62,072 nucleotides of DNA from Sporosarcina sp. BP05 (GTDB lineage Bacteria > Bacillota > Bacilli > Bacillales_A > Planococcaceae). The stretch lies in contig NZ_JACFTD010000019.1 of assembly GCF_014282005.1 (NCBI RefSeq), forward strand, positions 1 through 62,072, given 5' to 3'. The notes under the pieces are model-generated. The model was not told the origin of the DNA, did no database searches, and saw only the letters and a program-made list of their open reading frames with translations. Shown here piece after piece: positions 36,201 to 44,360 of this stretch; position 1 is the stretch's first letter; each line of letters opens with the position of its first letter. Made by a program: the position numbers and the translations under genes.

Positions 36201-36683
36201 AGTGCGTTATTTATTGATGAAGCATACACACTTGCGAGTGGTGGAGAGAATGACTTCGGGAAAAAAGCAGTGGAAGTGTTGCTGAAAAAAATGTCCGATC
36301 GACAAGGCGAGTTCCTAGTAATCGCCGCAGGGTACGAAAAAGAAATGAATCGTTTCTTAGACAGCAACGCCGGACTCCGTCGACGTTTCGGACTAACGCT
36401 CCATTTTGAAGATTATACACCAAAGGAATTAATGGAGATTACCGACCTCTATAGTAAAGGGTACGGCATAACAGATGAAGCAAAGCGTGCATTAGTTCGT
36501 CACTATGAAGAGATTTATGCGCGTAGGGATAGTCATTTCGGAAATGCCGGTCTTGCTAAAAAAATAGCGAAAGAAATGACGCGTAAAGTCGATTATCGAA
36601 TGGCTGTGGCGAGCAATAAACAAAATAGGCTTGCGCTCGAAAAAGAAATTACCAAGGATGATTTAGTTTTGTTGGAGAGTTGA
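33201..36683 (+). CDS. Beta-helix repeat protein fused to two CbbX/SpoVK-type AAA+ ATPase domains
   Basis: A 1160-residue soluble protein. Residues 5-600 are a right-handed parallel beta-helix (pectin-lyase/NosD type) of roughly 23-residue rungs, many with an SGxxxGI pattern. A linker follows, then two AAA+ domains of the CbxX/CfqX (SpoVK, EccA) class. AAA1 has Walker A GNPGTGKTT (about 659) and Walker B VLFIDEAYTLA (about 718); AAA2 has GKPGTGKTE (about 942) and ALFIDEAYTLA (about 1000). Both have Arg-finger-like RDE/ARR segments. Such ATPases remodel Rubisco or type VII secretion proteins. GTG 33201 is chosen over 33189. It is monocistronic; the substrate is unknown. Confidence 0.85.
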   Translation: MAIIQVSQREGSNYKTIQAAVEAALPGDTVEVDEGVYDEHVTIDKLLVLRSSEGEASSVRLTGSVRIATTEEVRIESISIGGGTGPVAYGIHIESGDVTLHHCLFSEIQGVAMRVDAAAKVYAGHSNFQKNLQGIEVFGRLALFECIVEDTIKSAQISVRAAGEVAVTNTGILSGQEAGLCLYETSRATITKSSFIGNRGVQLRLEQDSSMDVESTNFYFGHVQGIYCDQSKGVLKNCVFKNQRLEHVAFTNGSHIEVEASTFENGEAEGMNVSNSSVDLSDSLFKNQKGDQISCNEQSNLSITKTQILSGKSRGIVSENSTCTLIESEVKYNLMTQLSSFTQSVFTILGCEIESGNNKGVYATSSQVTISDSLISHHSGVQIFASEQSEVILSATEVKSGDSAGIVVKESKLTAANCIIFGHKGSNVLLSAAAKAEITDCKISSGDKNGILAGPEVVISVERSILFNHKRPQIRATESAEVFITECEIYDGKSSGIVLSQVERTEVTETRVHGHPDDQIILQDCSDAVFTGVQVMNGKKAGLRLERSVPVLNGCSFENNQAGDLVRFDDSVPVLTNTDLQVPPITSKLGGSAGHSSTVDSSPTNQMDVFMNGLNGFIGLEDVKDKIQEFKNVSDINQFKLERGMKANEVVAPHMIFQGNPGTGKTTVARLIGKIFKELGLLKSGHVTEVKREDLVGTHVGESEERTKVIIKEAMGGVLFIDEAYTLAAGGNSSNDFGKKVIETLLPAMENSRGEFIVIAAGYTEEMNRFLASNPGLKDRFTERIHFQDYTPDELLQIFLSQCEGSYVLTPAAKQAVYEEFVERYRMRDETFSNARMARILYDQIGLAHSMRIAKLPREEWTEKVLTTFEEQDVLQAVQERGVKTYEVPIDEVLLAHKRAELHQFIGLGSVKAEIDKMIELMRYYKRENHSTEKLMNHTLLIGKPGTGKTEVGRVLAGIYQALGLLERGDLIEVDRSDLVGSHIGETEKLTAGLIERAMGSALFIDEAYTLASGGENDFGKKAVEVLLKKMSDRQGEFLVIAAGYEKEMNRFLDSNAGLRRRFGLTLHFEDYTPKELMEITDLYSKGYGITDEAKRALVRHYEEIYARRDSHFGNAGLAKKIAKEMTRKVDYRMAVASNKQNRLALEKEITKDDLVLLES

Positions 36684-36687
36684 ATCG

Positions 36688-36842
36688 CTGCCTGTGCACC
36701 GCTCAATTCAGACACTAATCGGGTAATTCTGACGGTAAATGAAAAGAATTCTCTGGCCGAAAAAGGGCTGGAGTTTTTTTACTTCCCAATCAATTTTCCG
36801 CCACCTTTTGTTATTTTTTTGTTGCACAGACACACAAACAAT
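36688..36842. repeat. Element C copy 4 (complete, long)
   Basis: GCCTGTGCACCGCTCAATTC, then AATGAAAAGAATTCTCTGGC, a GGCTGGAG stretch, and TTGTTGCACAGACACACAAA. It lies directly after the AAA+ gene stop. Confidence 0.85.
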
Positions 36843-36854
36843 TTAATGTAAAAA

Positions 36855-36885
36855 ACGAACTTTCCAAGTCGGAAGTTCGTCGGTA
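36855..36885. terminator. Terminator hairpin of the fic operon
   Basis: CGAACTTTCC pairs with GGAAGTTCG just beyond the fic stop on the minus strand. Confidence 0.7.
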
Positions 36886-36886
36886 T

Positions 36887-37465
36887 TTAATCTATGGGTT
36901 TTAATGTATCTAGCAATACCTTTTCAAGAAAATCTTCACTTGTTACTGCACGTATCATAGCTTGCATGTATTCGTCACGATCGATTTTGTCGTATGTCCA
37001 TAAAAACTTTTTTGACTTTGCAAAGGCTTGTAGGAAAATACGAATTGTTCGACCATTGCCTTCACGAAATGGATGCAGCATATTCAGCTCTGATTTGAAA
37101 TAAGCCAATCTTTTAGCTGCATACTCAAGAGTATCCCAGTCAGGTTCATTGTCTAATTGAGTGAATAAATTAGACGCGTATGCATCCATGTATTGTACTT
37201 GGCAGAAGCGCGTATTACCTTTCATCAATTGCACATCTCGGAATTGTCCTGCAAACGAGTAGATGTCTTGGAATAAATGGCGGTGAAGTCCGACAAAATT
37301 GGTAAGCGAAAAAGCCATGATGTTGTATGCACCTTGTTCTATTTGAGTTGCACGAATCAAGAAAGTAAACGCCTCAGCCTGCTCGAGCTTGGAAAAAGTT
37401 GTCATACCTAACAAATTTGTCGTTAAAAGATAATGGTCATTTTCAAATTCATTGTATGTCGCCAT
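36887..37465 (-). CDS. fic: Fic-domain protein (AMP-transferase-type toxin)
   Basis: A 192-residue Fic protein. The active-site motif HPFREGNGRTIRIFL (His131 to Arg139) is complete: the catalytic His, the phosphate-binding GNGR loop and the beta-hairpin target-binding region (about residues 80-95, GNTRFCQ). Fic enzymes transfer AMP, or sometimes other nucleotide moieties, to Ser, Thr or Tyr of target proteins; bacterial toxin versions act on gyrase, topoisomerase IV or EF-Tu. The size fits a class I (VbhT-like) toxin controlled by a separate antitoxin. It overlaps the antitoxin gene by 17 nt on the same strand. Confidence 0.9.
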   Translation of the reverse strand: MATYNEFENDHYLLTTNLLGMTTFSKLEQAEAFTFLIRATQIEQGAYNIMAFSLTNFVGLHRHLFQDIYSFAGQFRDVQLMKGNTRFCQVQYMDAYASNLFTQLDNEPDWDTLEYAAKRLAYFKSELNMLHPFREGNGRTIRIFLQAFAKSKKFLWTYDKIDRDEYMQAMIRAVTSEDFLEKVLLDTLKPID

Positions 37466-37625
37466 TTGCCAAAGCTTCCTTAATCAAAGCCGGCGTTACT
37501 GGCATACCCGAATTGACAATATCAAGAGCTTTTTGTTGCAGTGAATGACTTAAATGTAAGTTTTCGAGCTCCATATTTTTCAATACGCGGTTAAACTCAG
37601 GAGAATTTAATTGAATTTCCTTCAC
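37449..37625 (-). CDS. VbhA-like Fic antitoxin
   Basis: A 58-residue protein. GTG 37625 is preceded by AGGAAGGAG, so this start is chosen over an open frame that runs back into element C. The inhibitory helix is NMELENLHLSHSLQQKALDI: the Fic antitoxin motif [S/T]xxxE[G/N] appears as N-x-x-x-E-N, with Asn at the first position in place of Ser/Thr. The second helix NSGMPVTPALIKEAL is typical of VbhA-type antitoxins. The Glu would block ATP positioning in the Fic active site. Translation is coupled to fic. Confidence 0.8.
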   Translation of the reverse strand: MKEIQLNSPEFNRVLKNMELENLHLSHSLQQKALDIVNSGMPVTPALIKEALANGDIQ

Positions 37626-37696
37626 ACTAAACGACTCCTTCCTATACTCATTAATTATAAGCTGTATAGCAGAATTTATCCACTTCGGGTGGACCA

Positions 37697-37728
37697 TGCC
37701 TGTGCACCGCACAATTCAAAAATAGTGA
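37697..37728. repeat. Element C left-end fragment
   Basis: ATGCCTGTGCACCGCACAAT, directly joined to element A copy 7. Confidence 0.6.
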
Positions 37729-37885
37729 CAGGTACCTGTGCAAAGTCGTATTCGAACGATTCACTACAATTCCATATTTATTCAAAGGGGTTTAGATAGG
37801 TAACTGATTAGTTAATCTCTTTTGGTTTTTTATACAATTGGGTGAATTGTTGGTTGTTTTTTGTTGCACAGGCACACAAACAATT
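37729..37885. repeat. Palindromic element A, copy 7
   Basis: CAGGTACCTGTGCAA to TTGCACAGGCACACAAACAA. The middle arms GATTCAC/GTGAATT pair; the inner arms are GATTAGTTAATC-like with weaker pairing. Confidence 0.88.
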
Positions 37886-37907
37886 TGTTACCTAGGTACC
37901 AGTTTGG

Positions 37908-39143
37908 TTACTCGGCTACTGCAAAACGAAGAACTGCCTCTTCCAATACGTCAATTCCGATTAAGATATCCTCAATAGCTGTGTATTCATTTGGATGGTG
38001 ACTGATTCCGTCTACGGATGGAACGAAAATAAGCCCTACAGGACATAACCGGGTCATGTTCATGGCATCATGGCCAGCCCCACTCTGCATGAGTTGATAG
38101 GGAATATTCTTGTCCTTACAAACCATTTCTAGCGCATTATTAATTTCTGGGGATAGAAGTACAGGCTCTTCAGAACTAATTTCAATACTTTCTATCTCAA
38201 GCTGTCTATTCTCTTTAATGGAAGCGATCGTTTGCGCTAAATGATCTTGCACACGTTGCCTTGATTCTACGGAAGTGGATCTCATATCAATTTTCAATTC
38301 CACATCTCCTGGTACGACGTTCATAGCCCCATTGAACACCTCCATAACACCTAATGTAGCGACAGTACCAAAGTCTTCCTCTGCCTTCGCGACTTTTTCA
38401 AGTTCCAAGGCAATTTCTGCTGCCCCAAGAAGAGCATCTTTTCTCATATTCATCGGAGTCGTGCCTGAATGCGATGCTTTACCTGTTATTCTAACAATTA
38501 GCCTAACCGGTGCAGCAATTCCTGTAACAATACCGATTTTTTTATGATTATTGACTAATACTGGACCTTGCTCGATATGCAATTCAAAAAAAGCTTTAAA
38601 TTCCTCATTCACTCGACTTGCCTGATCGATACCATTAATATCAAGTGCGCAATAAGAGAGTGCATTTTCTAAAGTAATGCCATCTCTATCTTTCAAATGT
38701 CGATATTTGTCCTTTTCAAATAGCCCTGCCATCGCTTTACTTCCAATTGTTGATACACCAAAACGGGATGATTCTTCGCACGCAAATGAAATCACTTCAA
38801 TGGGGTGGTTTGTTTCAATCTTATTTTCATTTAGGCGTTTGATCACTTCCAATGCAGCTGTTACGCCAAGTACACCATCGTATTTCCCGCCCTGGTAGAC
38901 AGTGTCCAAATGAGAGCCCATGGCAACAGGGGGGAGCCCTTTAATCTTACCTTCCCGTCTGGCAATTACATTACCACAAGAATCCATGCGAATCGCTAGG
39001 TTTTCAGCCTTGCACATCCGCATAAAAGCATGGGTACATGTTTGTTCCTCGTTGGAGTAAGCAATTCGTGTTATTCCCTTATCACCAGTATTGTATTGAT
39101 TTATAGTAGCAAATAATGCTTCAAATCTTTTTCTTCTATCCAT
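37908..39143 (-). CDS. M20-family amidohydrolase (allantoate or N-carbamoyl-amino-acid hydrolase type)
   Basis: A 411-residue zinc-dependent hydrolase of the AllC/HyuC group. It shows GSHLDTVYQGGKYDGVLG (metal-ligand His and Asp), SFACEESSRFG (catalytic Glu pair), the dimerisation-domain GKASHSGTTPMNMRKDAL and a C-terminal QSGAGHDAMNM (metal His). These enzymes cut C-N bonds in ureido or N-carbamoyl compounds. ATG 39143 is preceded by GGAGGT (7 nt). The carbamate kinase gene upstream on the same strand suggests a ureido-nitrogen catabolic operon, but the substrate is not decided by the sequence. Confidence 0.85.
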   Translation of the reverse strand: MDRRKRFEALFATINQYNTGDKGITRIAYSNEEQTCTHAFMRMCKAENLAIRMDSCGNVIARREGKIKGLPPVAMGSHLDTVYQGGKYDGVLGVTAALEVIKRLNENKIETNHPIEVISFACEESSRFGVSTIGSKAMAGLFEKDKYRHLKDRDGITLENALSYCALDINGIDQASRVNEEFKAFFELHIEQGPVLVNNHKKIGIVTGIAAPVRLIVRITGKASHSGTTPMNMRKDALLGAAEIALELEKVAKAEEDFGTVATLGVMEVFNGAMNVVPGDVELKIDMRSTSVESRQRVQDHLAQTIASIKENRQLEIESIEISSEEPVLLSPEINNALEMVCKDKNIPYQLMQSGAGHDAMNMTRLCPVGLIFVPSVDGISHHPNEYTAIEDILIGIDVLEEAVLRFAVAE

Positions 39144-39207
39144 GCCCGTAACCTCCAATTATCCATTTTCATCTTAGCTTGAAGAAAGAGTATACGATTT
39201 AAATAAC

Positions 39208-40158
39208 TCATTTAATGATATGTGTCCCTGCCTTTTCATTGATTGCGTCTTTTAAACTTTCGGTATTCGTAATGATAACTCGAATCCCGCTCTCCTCCAA
39301 AAAGCTTAAGCTGGCCTCAATTTTAGGGAGCATAGTCCCTTCAGGAAAATGGTTTTCACGTACATATTGCTTCGTCTGTGAAACTGTAATACTTTCCAGC
39401 TCTATTTGGTTAGCTTTACCAAAGTTAATACAAACCTTCGATACACCTGTTGTAATAATTAACGTATCTGCGTGTATTTGTTTCGCTAAAAGACTTGTCG
39501 CAAAGTCTTTATCGATAACTGCATCTATTCCTTCATATGTATGATCTTCCCGCTGTACGACAGGGATTCCACCACCACCCACTGCAATAACGACAAAATT
39601 AGAGTCAATGAGGGACTTAATCGCATCCTTTTCAAGTATATTAATTGGTTTAGGGGATGGTACCACACGCCGGTATCCTCTTCCGGAGTCCTCAATAAAT
39701 TTCCATTCCGGATGTGTTGCCTTCATTCGTTCAGATTGTTCAAATGTATAAAATGATCCCACAGGTTTTGTTGGGTTTTTAAAGTTGGGATCATCTGAAC
39801 TAACTTCAACCCGAGTTAGAAGAGTAGCAACTTTTTTATCAATACCCCTTCTTGCAAACTCATTTGTTAATGCCTGTTGAATTTGATAGCCAATCCCGCC
39901 TTGTGTATCCGCTACACAATTAACGAGCGGGATTAAAGGCATTCCTTCTTGTTCGCGTGCAATTTCAGACCTTCGAAGACCGAAACCTACCTGTGGTCCA
40001 TTTCCGTGTGTAACGACAACTTTAAAGCCTTCTTCCACCATATCGGCAATATTAATAACCGTTTTTTGCACGACTTCATATTGATCCTGAATTGAATCGA
40101 AGCCATTTCCTTTAACCAACGCGTTTCCGCCGATGGCAACAATTATTACTCCGCTCAC
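39208..40158 (-). CDS. arcC: Carbamate kinase
   Basis: A 316-residue enzyme that makes ATP and carbamate from carbamoyl phosphate and ADP. Family blocks are visible: VAIGGNALVKGNG, THGNGPQVG, VNCVADTQGGIGYQ, VVPSPKPINI and VIDKDFATSLLAKQ. GTG 40158 has AGGAGG 8 nt upstream; the open frame extends to 40182 without a better site. No ornithine carbamoyltransferase or arginine deiminase gene is adjacent, so it is likely fed by the amidohydrolase pathway rather than arginine fermentation. It precedes the M20 gene by 64 nt. Confidence 0.92.
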   Translation of the reverse strand: MSGVIIVAIGGNALVKGNGFDSIQDQYEVVQKTVINIADMVEEGFKVVVTHGNGPQVGFGLRRSEIAREQEGMPLIPLVNCVADTQGGIGYQIQQALTNEFARRGIDKKVATLLTRVEVSSDDPNFKNPTKPVGSFYTFEQSERMKATHPEWKFIEDSGRGYRRVVPSPKPINILEKDAIKSLIDSNFVVIAVGGGGIPVVQREDHTYEGIDAVIDKDFATSLLAKQIHADTLIITTGVSKVCINFGKANQIELESITVSQTKQYVRENHFPEGTMLPKIEASLSFLEESGIRVIITNTESLKDAINEKAGTHIIK

Positions 40159-40298
40159 ACGTGTTCCTCCTATAATGCCCATGTAATGTTCTAGCTGCGT
40201 TTGTGTACTCGTCTGCTCAGTAGCTCAAATTCAAGCTCATAGGAAATGGATCCTTCATAGTCTTGATTATATACGGGATTGCAATAATTACATAGTGT
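40159..40298. other. Intergenic region upstream of the carbamate kinase operon
   Basis: No gene. The promoter for the minus-strand operon should be here but was not pinned down. Confidence 0.4.
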
Positions 40299-40490
40299 CA
40301 GGTAGCTGTTCGTGGCACTATTCTAGTAATTCACTACAATTACATATTTATAAGGCGCGGATTAGGCATTCAGTGTAATATCTAATCCCATTTGAATTAT
40401 TATACAACCGTGTGAGTACCACCTATGCACCACACAATTCAAAAACAGTCAAAGTTGGGTCTGAATTGTACCGTACACAGGCAACCAATA
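40299..40490. repeat. Palindromic element A, copy 8, diverged
   Basis: CAGGTAGCTGTTCGTGGCAC, then the inner arm GGATTAGGCATT/AATATCTAATCC. It runs into a C-like end (CACCTATGCACCACACAATT) and ends GTACACAGGCAACC. It is a chimeric or decayed element. Confidence 0.65.
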
Positions 40491-40569
40491 ATTAAATAGG
40501 TATTGCTAATCGTCCATTTTTATCGTCTAATTAGCTAGTTGGAGAAAAATAAGGATTGGACTGAGATAA

Positions 40570-42729
40570 ATGAAAAAGCTCATGAGTTACTTGGTTTTGT
40601 CGATGGTTATCGGCACATCATTAGCGGGATGTACACCAAAGGAAGAGACAACTGAAGTGAAGGAAGACAAAGTGGAGGATGTAAAAACGGTTCCTTTACT
40701 AGATGATAAAGAAAATTACCTTTCTGTAGTTGACGTGGACTATGCTTTTGAATTTGCAAAGAGTTTGGAACAATTTAAGACGAATGAGAAGCTCGGATTC
40801 CGCACTGCAGGATCGGTTGCAGAAATAGAAACCGGCGAGCATATCGGTGAAGAAATGAAGAAAATTGGTCTTGTCGAAGTGACAAAAGATGAGTTCAAGG
40901 TAGATACATGGGAGTTTGAAAAAGCGGAACTAACGTTTACAGATACTAACGGGAAAGAACATCTAGCTGTCCTCGGTGCTTATCAAGTGAATTTTGACAC
41001 GGAAGGCGTAAAAGAGCTTGAAGTTGTCTACGCCGGTAAGGGAACTGCAGCTGATTTAGAAGGACTGGATATCGAAGGTAAACTCGTATTAGTTGATATT
41101 AATCAGCGTGAAGAATGGTGGGTAAATTACCCGGCGTATCAAGCACATGTAAAAGGTGCAGCTGCTGTCATTACCGTGCAAGAAGCTGGCTATGGCGAAG
41201 TGGACCCAGATGCGTTGAATGCACAAGATATTTGTGGACCGGATGATGCGCCAGCGTTTTCGATGTCCCAAACGGATGCAACTAGTTTAAAAAAAGCACT
41301 TCAAGCAAATGGAAATTCTCTAACGGTGAAGTTCGATGCTAAATCGACTGTACAAATGGATGGAAAAACGTATAATTACTACGGTAAAATTATTGGGAAA
41401 GATCCAGAATCCTATATCATTTTATCGGGACATTATGATTCGTACTTTGCTGGATTTCAAGACGACAACGCGGCAATTGGTCTTATGATGGGTGTTGCAA
41501 AAGGATTGATTGACAGTGGGTATCAACCTGAAAAAACAATTATTTTTAACGCGCTAGCGGCGGAAGAGTGGGGCGTTTCGAACTCCCGTTACGATTGGTC
41601 AACAGGGGCATACAATCAAATCTTCAACATCCACCCTGAGTGGGTAGGAAAAGCGTTTGCCAATATGAACTTTGAGTTACCGGCATATGAACATACAACG
41701 CAAGATGAGATTCGTTCGGTCTATGAGTTGAACAGCTATTTGACTGAGTTTGCAAAAGATGTACCACAGCTGTCTGAAGTCTATAAAGACGGAATTTCAG
41801 TTGTATCCCCACTACGTACGTGGTCGGATGACTTTTCGTTTGGAATCGCTGGTGTTCCTGCACTTCGCAATGACTTTCAGGACAGCGAATTTATGCACTC
41901 GCATTATCATTCCCAGTTCGATAGTGAAGATGCTTTCAATGCACATGCACTGAAATTCCACTTGAATCTATATGGACTCCTGACAATGCATTACGATACG
42001 ACTGCAGTTGTTCCACTGGATTTCACGATGCGTTTGAACGCGCTGAAAGAACAAGTTAACGCATCTGTATTTGAAGAAGCAGCTGTATCACCTGACGAAT
42101 TAATCGCAGAAATCGATCGTGTTCTTGCGATTACTGATGATGTAAATGAAAAAGTAGCGAAGGTAAATAAAGATTATTTTGCTGCACTGTCAAAAGGGGA
42201 TTCGGATACTGCTCAGAAAATGTATGAGGAAAGCCGTGCGTTGAACAGTGGATTGCTAGCTGCATTTAAGTATGCGGAGGATCAATTTGTACGTTTAACA
42301 TGGGAAGATGAGCAAATTTTCCCGCACGAACATGCACAAAATAACATCGAGAATATAACGCTATCAATTGAAGCATTAAGCAAAGGGGACATTGCTACTT
42401 CGTTGGACGAGTATTTATACAGGGTCGATAACAACTGGTACGCATATGCCTTCGATAAAGAAGTATTCAATTACTTCACAGATTACGTACTAAAAGCACC
42501 TAAAGAAAAACTAATGTGGGGCGAAGGAAGAATTGTCGGCCACGAAGACTTATTTGATACGATTAATTCGTTGAAAGCCAAGAGTGAACAAGCAAATGCT
42601 GATGTTTCCAAAGAGATTGAAACATTAAAAGGCGCACTAGAAAGACAAATCGAGTTGTTGAATTCAACTGTGTTGGATGAAACGGCGAGTGTGAAAAAAC
42701 TAGGCGAGCTATTGAGTGAGCTGAAATAA
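40570..42729 (+). CDS. M28-family zinc peptidase lipoprotein with PA domain
   Basis: A 719-residue secreted lipoprotein. The signal peptide ends in the lipobox LAGC (Cys21). Residues 60-280 include a PA-like insert domain (ELEVVYAGKGTAADLEGLDI). The M28 catalytic domain follows: ILSGHYDSYFAGFQDDNAAIG (His and bridging Asp), NALAAEEWG (catalytic and metal Glu) and SHYHSQFD (last His). The C-terminal 200 residues are helical and unassigned. It is likely a surface aminopeptidase that trims peptides. The ATG has a modest ribosome site (AAGGATTGGAC). It is monocistronic with a terminator downstream. Confidence 0.85.
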   Translation: MKKLMSYLVLSMVIGTSLAGCTPKEETTEVKEDKVEDVKTVPLLDDKENYLSVVDVDYAFEFAKSLEQFKTNEKLGFRTAGSVAEIETGEHIGEEMKKIGLVEVTKDEFKVDTWEFEKAELTFTDTNGKEHLAVLGAYQVNFDTEGVKELEVVYAGKGTAADLEGLDIEGKLVLVDINQREEWWVNYPAYQAHVKGAAAVITVQEAGYGEVDPDALNAQDICGPDDAPAFSMSQTDATSLKKALQANGNSLTVKFDAKSTVQMDGKTYNYYGKIIGKDPESYIILSGHYDSYFAGFQDDNAAIGLMMGVAKGLIDSGYQPEKTIIFNALAAEEWGVSNSRYDWSTGAYNQIFNIHPEWVGKAFANMNFELPAYEHTTQDEIRSVYELNSYLTEFAKDVPQLSEVYKDGISVVSPLRTWSDDFSFGIAGVPALRNDFQDSEFMHSHYHSQFDSEDAFNAHALKFHLNLYGLLTMHYDTTAVVPLDFTMRLNALKEQVNASVFEEAAVSPDELIAEIDRVLAITDDVNEKVAKVNKDYFAALSKGDSDTAQKMYEESRALNSGLLAAFKYAEDQFVRLTWEDEQIFPHEHAQNNIENITLSIEALSKGDIATSLDEYLYRVDNNWYAYAFDKEVFNYFTDYVLKAPKEKLMWGEGRIVGHEDLFDTINSLKAKSEQANADVSKEIETLKGALERQIELLNSTVLDETASVKKLGELLSELK

Positions 42730-42773
42730 GGTACGCGTAAAGGTGAGTCTTCTAGCCAAGCAATTGTAAACTG

Positions 42774-42826
42774 TACCCTATAAGATGGACACTTTGAAAA
42801 AGTCCCTCTTATAGGGTATTTTTGAA
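42774..42826 (+). terminator. Rho-independent terminator after the M28 gene
   Basis: TACCCTATAAGA(T)GGAC pairs with GTCCCTCTTATAGGGTA, then TTTTTG. Confidence 0.85.
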
Positions 42827-42830
42827 TTTT

Positions 42831-42982
42831 AGGTACCTGCAAAACTGTATTTAGATAATTCACTTCAGTTACATTTTTATGCGAAAAAGATTAGATAGGG
42901 AACTGATTATCTAATCTCTATTGGTTTGTTATACAACTGCGTGAATTATGGGTTGTTTTTTGTTGCACAGGCACACAAAAAA
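42831..42982. repeat. Palindromic element A, copy 9
   Basis: AGGTACCTGCAAA to TTGCACAGGCACACAAAAAA. Inner arms AGATTAGATA/TATCTAATCT pair. The first outer arm lacks the TG of CCTGTGCA. Confidence 0.85.
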
Positions 42983-43004
42983 CTAAGAAAATGATGCTAT
43001 TTCC

Positions 43005-44360
43005 TTAGTTGTCCTTTCGTTTCATAAAAAAGCGATGAACCAATACCTTTTTTACAATCCAAGGACGCAGTAATATGGTTGGGGATTGTACAAGGTTCAT
43101 TACATCAATAAAGGATTCATAGACTTTTTGATTTTTAGATGATAAAAGGAAGATATGCTTTGAATACCATTGTTGAATGGAAAGACCAAAAGGTTTCTTT
43201 CCAGATACACCAGGATAACGAAAATCTTCTGTGATGACCATATTCCAGATGGGGGATAGGATCTTGGCTATCTTTTTATGAAAAGTAGTTTGCAATTTAT
43301 CTAGGTCATCGTTATTATTTTTAAATAATTTTTGCATAGTAAGTGCTTCAATGATTGCAATACTCATTCCTTGGCCGAAAACAGGGTCGATTCTGCAAAC
43401 TGTATCTCCAATGAGTAATAACCCTTTTGGCAGCTGCTTGGTTTTATCAATTCGCTTCCAACTAATGTGCGGTACTCGGTATACTGTCGTTTTAGATAGC
43501 GGCTCTGCATGTATTAATTCGTTATAAATATCTGCTTTTGGAAGCCTATTTGCAAGATGGAGGAACCCGCTTTCATCTTTTAAAACTTCCTTTTCTTGAA
43601 TACTATTTTGGTAACCAATGATTGTGACGATATGCTGATCATTTTCTATTTTGGAGATGGTGCCGCCTATTTTTTCGTCGGGGGGATTAGGATAAATTAA
43701 TTTTATCTTCCAGTCCCTGGTCTGGCTTTTTGGAAGACGAAATGTTTTGCTGACATAACATAAGCCGATAGCAACCTTTTCAATTTGAATAGGTATGTTT
43801 AGCTTTTTGAAAAAATGAGCTGTAAGGCTGCTCGATCCGCTTGCATCAACGATTAAATCAGCCGTTAATGTCTTACTATTGCCGTCATTTGTGCTAACCT
43901 CGACCCCGTAAATTCGATTGCCCTCTTGCTGATGCAATAAGTTTTTCACGTTTTGGCTATAAAGATAGGTCACATTAGAAATGTTTTTAATGTATTGTTC
44001 AATATGCCATTCAAGATGTGGACGGGATTGAAGGGTTGTTGACTTTCCGCCATCATAACGGAGCTTCCAAACGCCATGATGAAACCATGCAAGATCTTTT
44101 GTAGAATTGATTTTCACAGCTCCATTGTTGTGAAATGTCTCCGTAATTCCCGGAAATAAAGCCTCAAGGCCGTATTGGCCAGCATGGAGCAGTGCATGTA
44201 AATGGTCACCTTGCCGTGCCCCTTTTCTCGCCAGCTGACCATTCGTTTCATCATCCCGCTCAAGGATGATTACCTCCTTAAAAAAGTCTGACAACACACG
44301 AGCGGCAAGCTTCCCTGAAATCCCCCCACCGATAATAATGGCTTTTTCCCTGTTGGACAT
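43005..44360 (-). CDS. FAD-dependent oxidoreductase (hydroxylase/halogenase-like)
   Basis: A 451-residue flavoprotein. The dinucleotide-binding motif AIIIGGGISGKLAARVL is at residues 7-23, LERDD closes the first Rossmann strand, and a GD motif LLLIGDTVCRIDPVFGQGMS appears near residue 310. The family includes aromatic hydroxylases and geranylgeranyl-reductase-like enzymes. The substrate is unknown. A frame extension to 44381 (TTG) is possible; ATG 44360 is kept. It is alone on the minus strand and sits between two repeat elements. Confidence 0.8.
   Translation of the reverse strand: MSNREKAIIIGGGISGKLAARVLSDFFKEVIILERDDETNGQLARKGARQGDHLHALLHAGQYGLEALFPGITETFHNNGAVKINSTKDLAWFHHGVWKLRYDGGKSTTLQSRPHLEWHIEQYIKNISNVTYLYSQNVKNLLHQQEGNRIYGVEVSTNDGNSKTLTADLIVDASGSSSLTAHFFKKLNIPIQIEKVAIGLCYVSKTFRLPKSQTRDWKIKLIYPNPPDEKIGGTISKIENDQHIVTIIGYQNSIQEKEVLKDESGFLHLANRLPKADIYNELIHAEPLSKTTVYRVPHISWKRIDKTKQLPKGLLLIGDTVCRIDPVFGQGMSIAIIEALTMQKLFKNNNDDLDKLQTTFHKKIAKILSPIWNMVITEDFRYPGVSGKKPFGLSIQQWYSKHIFLLSSKNQKVYESFIDVMNLVQSPTILLRPWIVKKVLVHRFFMKRKDN

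Noticed and set aside
37626..37712. N-terminal extension of the Fic antitoxin to 37712
   Set aside because: That part is translated element C sequence; the GTG at 37625 has the only good ribosome site.
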